From: Simmondsia chinensis
Taxonomy: Eukaryota > Streptophyta > Magnoliopsida > Caryophyllales > Simmondsiaceae
DNA: 64,000 nucleotides
Assembly: GCA_018398585.1 (NCBI GenBank)
Contig: JAGTTD010000012.1
Location: 18,361,036-18,425,035 of the forward strand
Direction: 5' to 3'
The position numbers and the translations under genes are program-made. Shown here piece after piece: positions 32,885-44,640 of the stretch; positions within the stretch are counted from its first letter, which is position 1, and the number at the start of each line of letters is the position of its first letter. The notes under the pieces are model-generated. The model searched no databases and had not been told where the DNA came from. It saw only the letters and a list, made by a program, of their open reading frames with translations.

Positions 32885-33735
32885 CACTTGGTCACCCAAA
32901 TAGTTTGAAGTGGCCAAGTTAGTCACTCAACTGAAAAATTAGAACAGTTGATCATAAAACTTGGTAACCCGAGTGATTTAAAAATACAAGTTAGTCACCC
33001 ATCAAAGAGTAGCAACTTTAATCACCCAACTCTTAGTAATGCTCTTAGTTTATCAGTGATGTCATTATAAAATGACAATTTTATCATCCAAATGAGAAAA
33101 TATTGTATTATAGCATTTTTTGATCATCCAAGTAATGTCACTATAAAATGACAATTTCAATCACCAAACTCTCAATTTTATAATTTCTTTGCATAACTAC
33201 ATATGAACAATTACAAATATGGAAATGCTTGCCTCCATTGAGGGAAAATTGACTACATCTCAATACAACAACAACAACAGTCCCAGTGCCTTGCGGCTCC
33301 CGCAGAAAGCAGGGTCTGGGGGGGGTGATGTACGCAGCCTTGCCCCTTCCGGCTGGAAAGGAGACTGTTTCCAGGGACCCCCAACCTGAAGTAGTTGAGT
33401 GCCTGCAGATAAACCACCCATCAATTACCAATGAATTATGAGGAAAAAGTAAAATTGACTACATCTCAATAAAAGGAGAAAACATTTTCCTTCATGGAGG
33501 AGGAAACATTGTAATTTCATGATATATGTTTCACTTCAACCTCAATTTGCCAAGCATGAACCACATACAAATTTGTGGAAAATTTTTTAAGAAAAGATAT
33601 GCTTGATTGAAAATATTACTGTGAAGAAAAATTCTTATAAGGAAAATGTTTCTTAAAACCAAATAGAGCCCAACTATTTTAATTTTTCACTTGTATGACT
33701 AATTTGGCCGTTTGATGACCAACTGAGAGCTTTAG
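32885..33735. mobile_element. Non-autonomous element with long inverted repeats, interrupted by a SINE
   Basis: The left arm (32885-32950) and the complemented right arm (33671-33725) share a block of about 60 bp: ggccaa.ttagtca..caa, then gaaaaatta.aa.agttg. The interior has repeated phrases (cagtgatgtcattataaaatgacaa, taatgtcactataaaatgacaa). An Au-like SINE lies inside it. The ends and target duplication are not resolved. Confidence 0.55.
33266..33450 (-). mobile_element. Au-like SINE (non-5S head)
   Basis: 185 bp between perfect 21-bp direct repeats (33245-33265 and 33451-33471, core attgactacatctcaata). On the minus strand the body reads ctggaaacagtctcc, ggcaaggctgcgtacatca, cccccccagaccctgc, gcgggagccgcaaggcactg and ends in ttgttgttgttg. 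This is the same body as in the 5S-headed copies. The head here is different: a box B-like ggttgggggtcc is present, but box A is not clear. Confidence 0.88.
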
Positions 33736-34323
33736 TCACTATCTTCAATCTTGATAAAAATTTAATGTCATACTACAACATAAAGCACACAAGAAGATCA
33801 GGAAGAAGTCAAGAGGGCTTCCTATTGAGCCAAATCATCTTATCCTAACACAATAGAAACGACATGTAAAGGCATATGCTAGAGGCATAAGCAAAAGATA
33901 AGTATCACAAGGCGTACAGAAAATATTTATTTTCGTAATTTCCCACGCTACTGGCATCCTTAAGGGGGAAAAGAAATAAGGATCTATACACCAAGTGTAG
34001 TGGTTTTTCAGCAGAATGGGATTAGTGTCAACGACTAATAGAGGCTGAAAAAGGAAATATCAGAAGCTGGCCTCCTAACACCAAACAAATAAAGGCACCG
34101 ACATACCAAGGAGTAATGCTACAGGGTACACTCACTTTGAGCCCACACAAGGGAGCCAATTATTTAATTTCAGAAGTTAGTCCTTTCTATTTCTAGCAAT
34201 GGGTACTCAATTGGGTGCATAACTTGTATATGTAAAAGCATTTTCTACCGAATTCTCAAAATCAAGTAATTATATAAGCTAAATTTAGTTCCAAAATAGA
34301 AAATTTGGAAATGCTGAACTCAC

Positions 34324-34712
34324 CTATGTTCATCCTCTGTCCAAGCAATTCCCTTGCGGCGCTCCTGCTCTGACTTTGAGGACTTGCCTCCGTGATTCGC
34401 TTCACTACTACTGTTCCCCGAATGACCACACTTTTTTCCAGTTCCATCTTCTGCAGCTTGACTGGCAGAACCCTCTGAAGAATCACTATACGTAGGCAGT
34501 GGAACATGACCAGAATCAATCCGGCTAACATCTTCAACCAAGAGGTCATAATGCCGTTTAACCTCATCTAAAGTCTTTCCTGGTACCTCTGCTACTATCT
34601 TTTCCCATCGATCAGCAGCAACATCCTCAAAATGAGTTGCAATAGCATTTTCAAATGCCTTGTCTTGCTCTCTACTCCACAAGGAGATGTCTCCCTTTCC
34701 CTCTGCTGTCAT
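34324..34712 (-). CDS. MYB transcription factor, coding exon 1 (residues 1-130), DIVARICATA/SRM1-like
   Basis: Starts at ATG 34712. Residues 10-62 form the first SANT/MYB domain (Trp12 in SLWSREQDK, Trp36 in DRWEKIV, then VKRHYDLLVED). The conserved linker SRIDSGHVPLPTY (63-75) follows, then a Ser/Gly/Lys-rich stretch and SEQERRKGIAWTEDEHR, which begins the second repeat. The exon ends in the split Arg130 codon at a good donor. The architecture (non-DNA-binding first SANT, R/K-rich linker, SHAQKYF second repeat) is that of DIVARICATA and the Arabidopsis salt-related SRM1 group, which regulates development and ABA/salt responses; orthology is inferred. An in-frame TAG lies just before the ATG unless an intron ends there. 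Confidence 0.93.
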
Positions 34713-37055
34713 CTAATCTCACAAAAATCTGCCCCAAAGCATTCAGTCCAGTAAAGGATGATTCTATGATTGTAGTCTGTTGTCCCAAAATTCAAACTAG
34801 TATGGAAAAGCTCTCTGAAAGTAGATCTAGACTATTCCCTTGAGCAAAGGCCGATGCAAACTGATAATTTGGAGGCTGGAACCATAAGAAGCAGTTGTTA
34901 CGGAGACAGTGGTGGTAGCGATGAGCTAAGAGAACACCATAAAAGCCAAAGAATCTGACCAGAGACCACCTCTCAAATTCGAAACTACGGAGAAGTCAAA
35001 AATGGCAATTTTTCCCACAATTGAAAAGTTGGATTTTTCAGGAACGCTAACCTATATGAAGCAAGGAAACCAGGTCAGCTATACCATGGAAAATATCTGA
35101 TACCAGAGAATTCATATATTTGAAAGAAAGATGAAACTGAATAATAAGAAATAACTCATGATGACAAAATCACCACACATGAAATCAGTAAATGATAACC
35201 AAAATAGTTTAATATTTTATCTAGCCGCAATCAGAGATGTGGATTAGTCACCCATTAAGGCGACTACTGGGAAAGAAACAAAATGGAGGAGCTACTAGGG
35301 TTTTGATGATAGATGGGGAAAGCATTCAAATTGCTATTGTGAATCCAACAAAAAAAAAAAAAAAACCATTCATCAGTAGCCCCCACCTGACAATGACAGC
35401 TTTCACAGTACAGGTCCACCATAAAAAGGTTTTACCCATTCAATACAGCATTCACTACTCCAATCCTTTTATCCGAGAGTAGCTCTTTCGGTTATTTATC
35501 TCAGGATCAAACAGACACTTAACCAGAAAGTTTAACATCACATCTCTTCCACGACAACACTAAAGTTTTCTTTTCCTTTTCACTTTGGGTTGTTGAGGCA
35601 AACACTGTAACTCACGAGATCCCAGCATCATTTCATGGTTATTTGCACTTGTTTTTCAAGTGAAATTTAAACATGTAGGGCACGTCCACTTCACCAAAAA
35701 TTTCAGTTTTCCAAGAAAATGTTCCAAACCTTTGCGTTTTCCAGGAAAATAGTTCAAAAGACCCAATTTTCCAATTTTTTAAAGAAAACACAATTTACCA
35801 ATTTTCTAAATTGGAGAAACACTCTTCCCTAATTTTAAAAGTTTTCCTTTGCAATTGAAGGAGTTATCCTATGTTCTCTAAATGTTCCAATTTTTCAATC
35901 ATCTTTCATCCCAAAAATTTGAAAAAACACAGAAAAAAAACTACGGCAACTTTTGCAGACTAAATACAAATTCAATCATCCTTTTTTTTTTAATTACGAC
36001 TTGGAATTACAGCGAAATACGCATTAGTATTGAGCAAAAGATGACACCCAATGACGCACGATCCTTCTCCGGTTCAAGTCCAAACATAAACAACATCTGG
36101 GTCTTCTCAGATTTGCACGACGCTGACAGCAACTTCAAATGAACGAACTTCCTCATCCTAAATTGGCAACTTCAAAGAATTATGATCAACAAAAGCATGT
36201 AATGGAGTAAACATACCAACATCCTAAACAGTAACACCAATACATTAGAACCTTGGTCAACACAAACAGTAACAAAGGCATACATTTACAGCCCTAATTA
36301 AAATAATAGGGGGACATGACATCTAGAAGTAACCAATTGAGCCCTGGGATTTGACAACGGACTTAAAAACCATCTAAACAATTATAAAAATTTGACAAAA
36401 TGATAAGCAAAGAATCTAATTAATATATTAACCCTTGCAACATGGGAAGGGACTTTTTTGCACTAGGAAATTAGAGATGACGTTGATGGGTTTTATCATA
36501 AGCCTGTCAGTGCAGAGAGGAATGGGGTCTATCTGGTCCCAGTTGCAAAAACAGCCACTTGCAAGTAGCGTGAGTGTGAGAGAAAGGGACACTCGGATCC
36601 TTTTGTACTGAGCCTTTTCTCACAAGGAATTCCTAAAAGTTCACCCATCTTTATATTATTCTCGTTCTCCCCTAAAATTTCAAATTTTGACATGATTTGA
36701 ATTTTGGAGTTAGCACATATGTTTCCTCTAAATGGATCCAAAAATCCATGAAAAAAGACCCACAAAGGCAAGATCATAAATGCACTAAGGCCCCCCACAT
36801 GATGAATGAGACATTTTAACAAACACCATAAATTCATTATTATGAAAGAGAGAGATAAAAAGATAAGAAAAGGGTCACAAAGCAGAGACAAATGATATTA
36901 CTATGGGCAATTTCTATACCTTCTTCCTTACACAAAAATCAATTTACCATTATCAAAAAAGTCGCAGAAAATCAAATTATAGGTTACAAAACACAAGAAA
37001 CGCAAAACAATTTCAAGAAGTAATAAATCCCATTAACTACAATGATTATTCTTAC
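34713..37055 (-). other. Probable 5' UTR intron of the MYB gene
   Basis: A donor AAAG|GTAAGA sits at 37056|37055 after a likely leader exon. Candidate acceptors near the ATG are ...gagattag|ATG (34713) and ...ggggcag|attttt (about 34738). No coding sequence is visible in between, apart from short chance frames. Transcript evidence would be decisive. Confidence 0.5.
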
Positions 37056-37275
37056 CTTTAATTCCTTGATTTTAGGTTCACCTCCGCTGAAGAAAAGTTG
37101 GAAACCCTAAAATTCAACAGATTTTTGGTGGAATTTTGAATTGGAGCTACTAAACTCTTCCCTCTTTCTCCCTCGAAATAGCTAGTTGAGATTCGATAGT
37201 TCCGATTTTCGCGATTGTGAAATCCAAATTTTCATGTTGTTAACCAATCATTAAGCCGCCTTTTATATTTAGCAG
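37056..37275 (-). promoter_or_regulatory. Putative core promoter and 5' UTR exon of the MYB gene
   Basis: The minus strand has AAATATAAAAGG (plus 37259-37270) as a TATA box. About 30 bp downstream a leader begins that holds pyrimidine-rich and ccaacttttcttcagcgg strings and ends at the donor AAAG|GTAAGA. The promoter is about 2.5 kb upstream of the ATG. I infer it from motifs only. Confidence 0.5.
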
Positions 37276-37743
37276 ATCTTTTTGTTATCCACTTGGCAAT
37301 TTCCAGGTAAAATTACCCTTTTTAATGCAAATTCTCCTTCAACAACAACTAATTTTTTATTTAATTACAGTGCTGTTTGGTATAGTATTTTATTTATATT
37401 TTTGGTTTTTTTAAAAATTAAAAATTATATTAAGAAATAGATTTTTTTTTTAAATTTTGGTTTCTTGTAAATACTTTCCTTGTTTGATTCATAATTAGTA
37501 AAGTACAATATGAGAACCAAAAAGAATTTAATGTGTTCATGTATTTTTTGAATTTTATTCATGAAAAATTTAGCCAAAAATTCATTAATTTACATAACTT
37601 TATATATGGTTATATTTATACCTATAACTACTCATTTAAAAATACTACCATAATAGAGAAGATATAATTTTGTCAGTTTGACTTTACTTTGATGGTGGCA
37701 GCTATAATAACAGTAGCAAGAATCATAACACGTAAATGAGGCA
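37276..37743. other. AT-rich upstream region
   Basis: Very AT-rich with T runs near 37441. It may carry distal promoter elements of the MYB gene. Nothing specific is recognised. Confidence 0.4.
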
Positions 37744-38650
37744 TGTGCTTGTCACGTAGTATAATCAACTTAAGACAAACAAATACTTGAAATGGTTACT
37801 AGGGATCCCACTAAGGAACGAGATGTCAAGCTTGAAGGGATTACTAGGAATGCTGCAGGAAAGGAAGATCCTAGCTCAAGGCGATTACCTGAGGCACCAA
37901 AAGAAGTGGGGCCTCAAGAATATCTACAAAGAAGTGGGTAGACGTAGAGGAGGAAGTTTGTTGACCTCAATCCGTGATTTAATGCCAAATGCTTGCTAAC
38001 AAAGCATGGAAGTTCAAGACTTGGACGTGGAGAGAAACTTGCAAAGATTAAGGGAGTAACAATTAACTTCATAGGCTATAAATAAGGGAATCCAAGGAAG
38101 GGAACCTAAGGCTTAGCAAGGGGTCTGAACACCAATACAAACTATTTAGTTTTTCATACAATACACTTATGCTTTTCATTTTTCTCTTTCCCTAAGAATA
38201 GGCATATAACTTGCAGCTTTCTTTGCTTTCAATAAATTAAGGAGTTCAAGATGCAGTGTTCGAGAAGGCAACTCCTTCTTCCATTATCTCCGTCCACACC
38301 CCTTTTCAGTGCATTAAGTTTGTGTCATTGATTTAACGCTTTGACGGCCAAATCTTGAGCTTGATAGTATTGGTCTCGGGTTGGTGCCTCACTTGATACA
38401 CTAGGTCAACTTAAACTTGGGTTATTCACCAAAAGTTTTGACAGCTAAGCCTCAAGCTTAACAACATTGTTCTTAGATTTATGACACTAATAGAGTTCAC
38501 TCCATCTAACTTGTTAAGCTTGAACTCATACGAGTTATCTTCAGTTAAGGATGTTTGCATAGACCTAATTGACTCGGGCTCAAGATAGGTTGCCAATCTC
38601 TTGAGCTTATCTTCACCTCAATTCTTGACTATTAAGAGTTCGAGAGTGAT
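37744..38650 (+). repeat. Repeat family G, plus-strand copy
   Basis: Starts tgtgcttgtcacg and has GGCTATAAATAAGGG at about 38077-38091, a promoter-like string also found in the minus-strand copy at 25.55 kb. Downstream it shares the phrases gctttgacggccaaatcttgagc, gagttatcttcagttaagg and acctaattgactcgggct with the other copies. No coding domain is attached. Confidence 0.65.
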
Positions 38651-39240
38651 GAGGAAGGTTAGTACAAGAAAGGAAAAGACTTAACTCCTATTTCCTAAAA
38701 CCAAAGAATAAGAAATTAGAAGTACAAGTTTCTTACCCTTTGAGTTTCTATTGATGTTGAAGTCAATGTTACTTTAGGCCTAAAAATAATATACCCTATC
38801 CTTTTGGTGAAAGGGTTGCTATTTATTGGGGATCTTGTAGGTGTAGTGCGTTAGAAACCAATCAATGGCTTAGCCAGAAAGTGGAATATGGCAAAGGTAA
38901 AGATTTCCTTACTAGTGCACTCCTCTGGAGTTGTTGTAGCTTGCCATGGGATCAAGAAGGGAGCTTAAATCAATTCTTGGCCTAGAGCAATCAAAAGGGA
39001 GCACTAGTTAAGACATATCCGGTTACTACTTTGAGGATAGAAACACTAGGCTCTTTAGCCTCCTCCATGAAGATGTCAAGAGGCTCAGTATCTATGGGTA
39101 AATTGTAAGTTTGACCCCTTAAGGGAGGGTCGGCCATTTCTATCACTTTTGATGACTTGCTAATAGAGGTTGAAGCCTACATTCAAAGCATATTGTAGAG
39201 ATAGAAAGAGGAGAAACAGTTTGAAAGAGAAACAAGGAAA
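38651..39240 (-). other. Decayed coding-like sequence left of the LINE
   Basis: The minus strand near 39139 can be read MADPPLRGQTYNLPIDTEPL..., then breaks into several frames. It may belong to a plant-mobile-domain-type or other transposon-associated protein, but I do not recognise it with confidence. It is separated by the LINE from similar decayed sequence at 45.4-46.4 kb. Confidence 0.3.
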
Positions 39241-39828
39241 GGAGGGATGGATACCTTTTTTTTGGATAAATTAACAATAAATATTATATATCAAAAAAGA
39301 GATATACAAGAATAAGAGGGGCATACCGCAAGACACGGCAAAAACCTACAAAGAAAACCTAAAAATGGAAGCTAACAAGCTGAAGATAGCAAACAAAGCA
39401 AAAGCCAACAAGTGAAAAAGCAGGAGTACACTAAGTGACAATCCCCCACTCCTGAAAAGATCCGCATGGCGATGGGCATCACGGAGGGAGGAAGCATCTA
39501 GAAGACAACTTTGAACAATGCCAGTAATCTCCTCGGCCACAGTAGCAAATGGTCTGGACTGATGTCTTTGGATCCTCAGGTTCTGCTTATACCAAGGGTG
39601 TAGACGGTCGTTGAAAGACAAAGGCGAGCTATGGAGTGATTAACTCATCACCCTCTGAGACAGACTGGAAGCCCATGTTAGGAGCTCGTTCCACGGCTGA
39701 ACAGGCCAAGCAATCAAGGTACGGGTAGCTACTCTTGCTTAAACAAAAGCTGAGTAGGAGTAGGCAAAGAAAGGTGGCAATGGGACTGATCCTCAGCTCT
39801 ACACTGAACACAAACTGTCAGATCGACA

Positions 39829-40570
39829 CCTCAAACTTTGTGCCTCGTCAACTGATCCCGGGTCCACAACCTCTCACAGGGAGCTAACCAAAGCACAAAG
39901 GAATGCCTCGGAACATGTAAAGTGAACCAGAGCAAGTGATGAATTGAATCCTCAGCTCTCCTACTCCAAATCATCTCCCATGTGGACTTGATGATGAACT
40001 TCCCCGAAGGGTTCCCAACCACCTAATAAGGTCCGTAACACCAACTCGCGGATGGAAGTCCACCAAGTCCCAAATAGGAAGGAGCCCTGAGCGGCTCTGC
40101 GAGAACTGCCACTGACCCCCTCAATAATATCAGCTACTCTAGCATGCCAGGGAAGACCAGTAGATGTCAGAGCTCGAGCAGAAAACCTCTCAAGAGAGGG
40201 GCCCGCATGGAAGCCATAAATCTGTTCATAATGTCGTGTCCAGGCCATCACCTATGACATGCCGAAAAGCACCCGAAGAGATACCACGGAGCTGAAGAAT
40301 GTGGCACCAACACCAAGAAGCCGACTTCGGAATCTGGATGGTCCAAAAGCTATGACCTCGAAGCCGGTTTGCCTGGATCCAGTGCGGCCACAACGAAGAA
40401 GGGTCAGAGAGAGGAACCCAAATGTGTTTCATGATCGAAGCTGCATCCCACTCCTCAAGATGCCGAATCCCAAGACATCCCTCCTTACGAGGGTAGCACA
40501 GGTGCCTCTAAGCAACCTTCGCTCCACCAGGGCCAAGCGAGGTGCCCCTCCAAAGGAAGGATGCTAAGAT
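39829..40570 (-). pseudogene. LINE ORF2 C-terminal part (thumb and zf-RVT domain)
   Basis: Contains SGKFIIKSTWEMIWSRR followed by WFTLHVPRHSFVLWLA and RLWTRDQL, the conserved zf-RVT pattern of plant L1-type ORF2 proteins. The segment is split over three frames. The usual histidine/cysteine ligands cannot all be identified. Confidence 0.7.
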
Positions 40571-40575
40571 AGACT

Positions 40576-41990
40576 CTATCCACCTGATAATCGTCTTCGG
40601 CAGCATGAAGACTGAGGAGCAATAAACCTGGATAGGAAGAGCACATACCCGATAAGTTGTAAACGGCTTGCATAAGAAAGAGAGTGAGAGGTCCATTGCC
40701 GAATATGAGAGAGAATGCGATTTATAAGAGGCTTGCAGTCGATGTACTGAAGCCGAGCAGTGATAAGCGGCACCCCAAGGTATCTGACCGGGCAGTGGCC
40801 AATCCTGAATCCCAAAGTATCAACAACAGAGTGCTCAGTATCAGGGTCAACCCCGGCTAAGAAAATCGTGCTCTTAGCTGCATTCGAGATCAGGCCCGAA
40901 AGAGCAGCAAAGCGATCCAAAGACTCTCGAATCACAGTCACACTATCAATATCACTCCGACAGAATATCATGAGGTCATCAGTAAAACAAAGGTGAGTGA
41001 GACGAGTTTGACGACATCTTGGATGGAAATGAAAACGACGATCAGTAGTCGCTTGACGAAGAATACCCCGAAGGCCCTCCATGGCTATGACAAAAAGATA
41101 CGGGGAGAGAGGATCCCCCTGGCGAATACCCTAGCTAGAGTCAAATAAGCCCTAAAGCTCACCATTAATGGCAACTGGGAACCGAGCAGTAGAGAGGCAC
41201 TCACGAATCCAGCACACCATGAATACTCATACAACGCATACTAGCCAAGATAAAGTTCCACCGAACAGTGTCAAATGCCTTATGAATATCAACCTTCAGA
41301 GCACACCTAGATGAGGCATGATGGTGCTAGTCTCTCATAAGCTCTTGCATCATCATGACACTATCAGAAATATGCCGCCCCAGAACAAAAGCAGTCTGAG
41401 AACAATGAATTAGTCCAGGAAGAACACCGTTCAGCCTGTTAGCAATGATCTTTGTAATGCATTTGTAGTCTGCATTACACCAAGGGATGGGACGAAAATT
41501 AGCAAAAGTGGAGGGCCTCTCCACCTTCGGTACCAAGCTAATGCTGGTAGTATTTAGGGCACTTAACATACGCCCTGAGAAGAAGAAGGAGCGAACAGTT
41601 TGCACCACATCAGTACCTACAATCTCCCATGCCCTCTTAAAGAAGAGGGAGGAATACCCGTCTGGCCCAGGAGCATGATCATCCTCAGTAGAAAAAACAG
41701 CATCCCGGATCTCAGCCTCAGTAATCAGAAGGATAAGAGAGCGAGCCTGATCCTCATCCAACCTACCCTCAAATAAATCAGAGACGTCCTCCTGAAGGGG
41801 GCCACTAGGCTCACATAGCAGCTCCCCAAAAAAAGATACTCCATCCCAAGAAATCTCCTTCTCATTAAAGATCTGAGTCCTATCCGCACCCGCAATAGAA
41901 ATAATCTGGTTCCTCAACTGCTTGTGGGGAACTTATCTATGAAAGAACCTGGTGCACTAATCACCCAAAGAGAGCCATTGAATACGAGAC
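40576..41990 (-). pseudogene. LINE ORF2 reverse transcriptase
   Basis: The frame 41917-41327 carries the RT N-terminus (HAPGPDGYSSLFFKRAWE, SISLVPKVERP, FRPIPWCNADYKCITKI, QTAFVLGRHISDSVM). A break follows near 41300. The frame 41082-40576 then holds the catalytic FTDDLMIFCRS with both Asp intact and the downstream LGVPL motif. The enzyme would copy the LINE RNA at a nicked target site. Stops in the joining region inactivate it. Confidence 0.85.
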
Positions 41991-41992
41991 TT

Positions 41993-43060
41993 CTAACAAT
42001 AGAAAGCCTCCTCATCACGGCAAAGCCTCGAGTACTCCCTTGAAAGCTGCCGCTCCTCAGTCCTCAAGTGAGCACTATTAGGGTCAGCATCAAGGGCTCT
42101 CTGTCCTGCCACCCAAGCATCTCTAGCCACCTCCACACAAGTAGAAATATGGTTGAAGTGCCTAGTGTTGAGGGCCTGAAGCTCACCCTTCAGCTTTTTG
42201 AGCTTCTGGGTGAGCTGAAACATAGGAGAGCCATCAACATGCATGGCCCAGACACGACAAACAAGGGGCAAGAAGTCCTCATGGTCAGTCCAAAAGTTAA
42301 AGAACTTGAAAAGAGTACGCCTAGAATGGCGCTCCCTAAGCCCTCTAACTACCAAAGCACTATGATCAAAAGAGTCAGTACAGGGAAGAGCCTCCATAAG
42401 GGAAATAGGAAAGGACAGAAGCTAGTCCTCAATTGCCAAGCACCAATCAAGATGTCTGAGAAGAAGTTCATCACCCTTAACCAAACCAACCCCCCCCCGG
42501 CCCAGGTATAGGGAAGGCCGGTAAAAGCTAGCGGCGAAAGACCCGACTTAGAAAGACAATCCTGAAAGTCATCCATATGGCCCGGCTAGGAAACGAACCT
42601 GCTGGAGCTATCACTAGGGTGAACAAAGGTGTTAAAATCTCCAAGGAGTAGCCAAGGGGTTCCCTGGAGACTAACACTAACAAACCTGATATAACACCAT
42701 AAATCACGGCGCGGTCTCGGTGCATTAAAACTATAGACAGAGGTAATAGCGAAACTGTAGTCCCCACGAACATCCTGAACTCGACAAGTAATAAATTGGT
42801 CCCTACTCCGAACATGAGAAACAAAATAAACTCCCAGATCCCAACAAATACTAAGACGACACCAAGATTAAACGCCAGCAATGCCAGCATAAAGAGAGTG
42901 CCAACCATCCACACAATTAGAGATAGCAGACTCAACATTAGTAGGATTGGTCTTAGTCTCCATAAAACCAATCAAGCCCAGAGAGTGGGAGCGAATCCAC
43001 TCTCGGACAGCACGAATAGAATTAGGGTTGTTAAAACCCCTAATATTTCAGGAACGAATC
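41993..43060 (-). pseudogene. LINE ORF2 apurinic-type endonuclease and linker
   Basis: The signature LLGDFN lies near 42630 on the minus strand, preceded by TPW. DSFDHSALVVR (the DH pair of the endonuclease) is at about 42360-42380. A run of C near 42490 causes a frameshift between LPYTWAGGG and the following segment. The linker helix LKKLKGELQALNTRHF follows toward the RT. Confidence 0.75.
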
Positions 43061-43307
43061 ATCATACAAGCAATGAGAAGGAAGAGGAGCTAGCTCGAGT
43101 CACTCTATGCTCCATAGGCAGCAGGCATCGAGAAGAAGTCGAGACCTCACTATCCTGATCAAACGGTAGACAAGCGAAACGGTTTGGCGATGCAACACTC
43201 GGAGAGTCAATCCGCACAATCGCACCCCCCCCCCCCCCCCCCCCCCAATTCACAACGCAGAGCCTGGGCTCAACAACATTAACCAGATAAGGCTGGGCCT
43301 CTATAAT

Positions 43308-44640
43308 CTAACTAGGAACAATGGCACAGCTCTGATCTTCAGTATCCTCACCTGAAGGACTAAGCACCGAGAGACCTAGGTGATCTCCAACCCGAGACGA
43401 AATCGACCCCGAACGAGCAATTTGGGTAATAGAAAAACCAGAAAGGGTGGCTGGCTGCTGTCGCGACCTAGTTAGGGTCACCATTTTGGAAGGGCCTCGC
43501 ATAGCCCCTCCCCCACTCCCCATGACCCGATCCCGAGGGTTCACAGCCGCCCTCACCCGAGATGTAGGTGAGGACCTGCGATGTGAGAGGGAACCTGAGA
43601 CCACGAATTCCCCCTCCCTTTCCTGGCCCAAACCCAAATCAGGTCCAGTCCCAAGCACCATGCCCGTGCCAAGCTGGACCGAGGGCGGGGTGCCCTCTGT
43701 ACCAGGCTCATACATGAGAAGCCTAGTGCCAGTGTGGCACTGGGCCGTTATCGCTTCCTCCTCAACAGTAGTAGCACGCCCGTTAGGGGCCTCAGTTGTC
43801 ACAGGCCCGAGACCACCCACATCCCCTGTTTCACATTCGAGCCTTGTATTACAAGGTCCAAGCACCCCACCAGACCCAATACGAACCCAAATAGATCCCC
43901 TCGGCCCAGTGTTAGCAGCACCACCTCCCTCCCGTGCAGCCCCACCATTCTTCTCCTTCTTGTTCTTCTTTTTCTTCCTGTTTCTGACTACCGGTGCCGG
44001 AGTTTCAGTAGGTGTGTTAGGTGTAGGAGGAATAACATTCGAGGTATGGCATGAATGGCCAAAAACTTCACATTTTCGACAACGTTTAGGCATTCCCTTG
44101 TAATTAACGGCCACAGGAGTACGAGAACCATTGTAATCAATAATCAATTTTTTAGCCGGATCCACCTTTGGTTTAATTTCTACACAAACTCTGGCATACT
44201 TCATCATTGTCCCCTCTAAGGTAGCTTTGTCCATGTAGAGCGGCCGCCCAACCCCACTTGCAACGGAACTAAGAACCCCTTCTGTCCATGTGGACACCGG
44301 AATGCCATGTAGTTTGACCCAAATCAGAATATCATATTATGAGAGGGGATAAAGTCTTCAATTCAACAGTTAAGGGAGAGAAAATGACCCTTGATGTACC
44401 AAGGGCTACCACGAAGCACATGTTCCGATGCCGCAATGGGCATCACCATTGGAGATAACACACTCAAGACCCTTAGACCCCCAAAGCATGTTAGCAATGG
44501 CCACGCATCTAGAGTATGCAACCCTACTACCAATAATACGATCGACTAAGAATCGGTCCCAATTTTTAACGTCCGGGGGCAACATCTTCATCAGTTACAG
44601 TGGTTACAATTTCACCATTAATAATATTTGGTTGAATGAA
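43308..44640 (-). pseudogene. LINE ORF1 (nucleic-acid-binding gag-like protein)
   Basis: The long frame 44297-43308 (329 codons) begins within a DUF4283-like domain (VGRPLYMDKATLEGTMMKYARV). It continues through KLIIDYNGSRTPVAVNYKG and MPKRCRKCEVFGHSC, a zinc-knuckle-like CX2CX4H, to a basic KKKKNKKEK patch and a Gly-rich tail. The N-terminal part (44591-44406: NWDRFLVDRIIGSRV) is in another frame. A C run of 22 (43225-43246) lies downstream of this frame. ORF1 normally coats the LINE RNA. Confidence 0.75.

Larger units (their letters stand above)
28042..34323 (-). other. 6,282-bp intron of the MYB gene
   Basis: Donor AG|GTGAGT (34324|34323) and acceptor ACAG|G (28042|28041) both match the plant consensus and keep the frame. 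The intron is far longer than usual for this subfamily and is filled with transposable elements: two tRNA-type SINE candidates, an hAT MITE, a long-TIR element with an Au-like SINE inside it, and a 153-bp tandem duplication. A pure T run of about 28 bases lies near 28389. Confidence 0.85.

Noticed and set aside
43447..44103. 218-codon plus-strand open frame
   Set aside because: It is the antisense of the LINE ORF1 frame, GC-rich and Ser/Pro-rich, with no family resemblance; a shadow of the real minus-strand frame.
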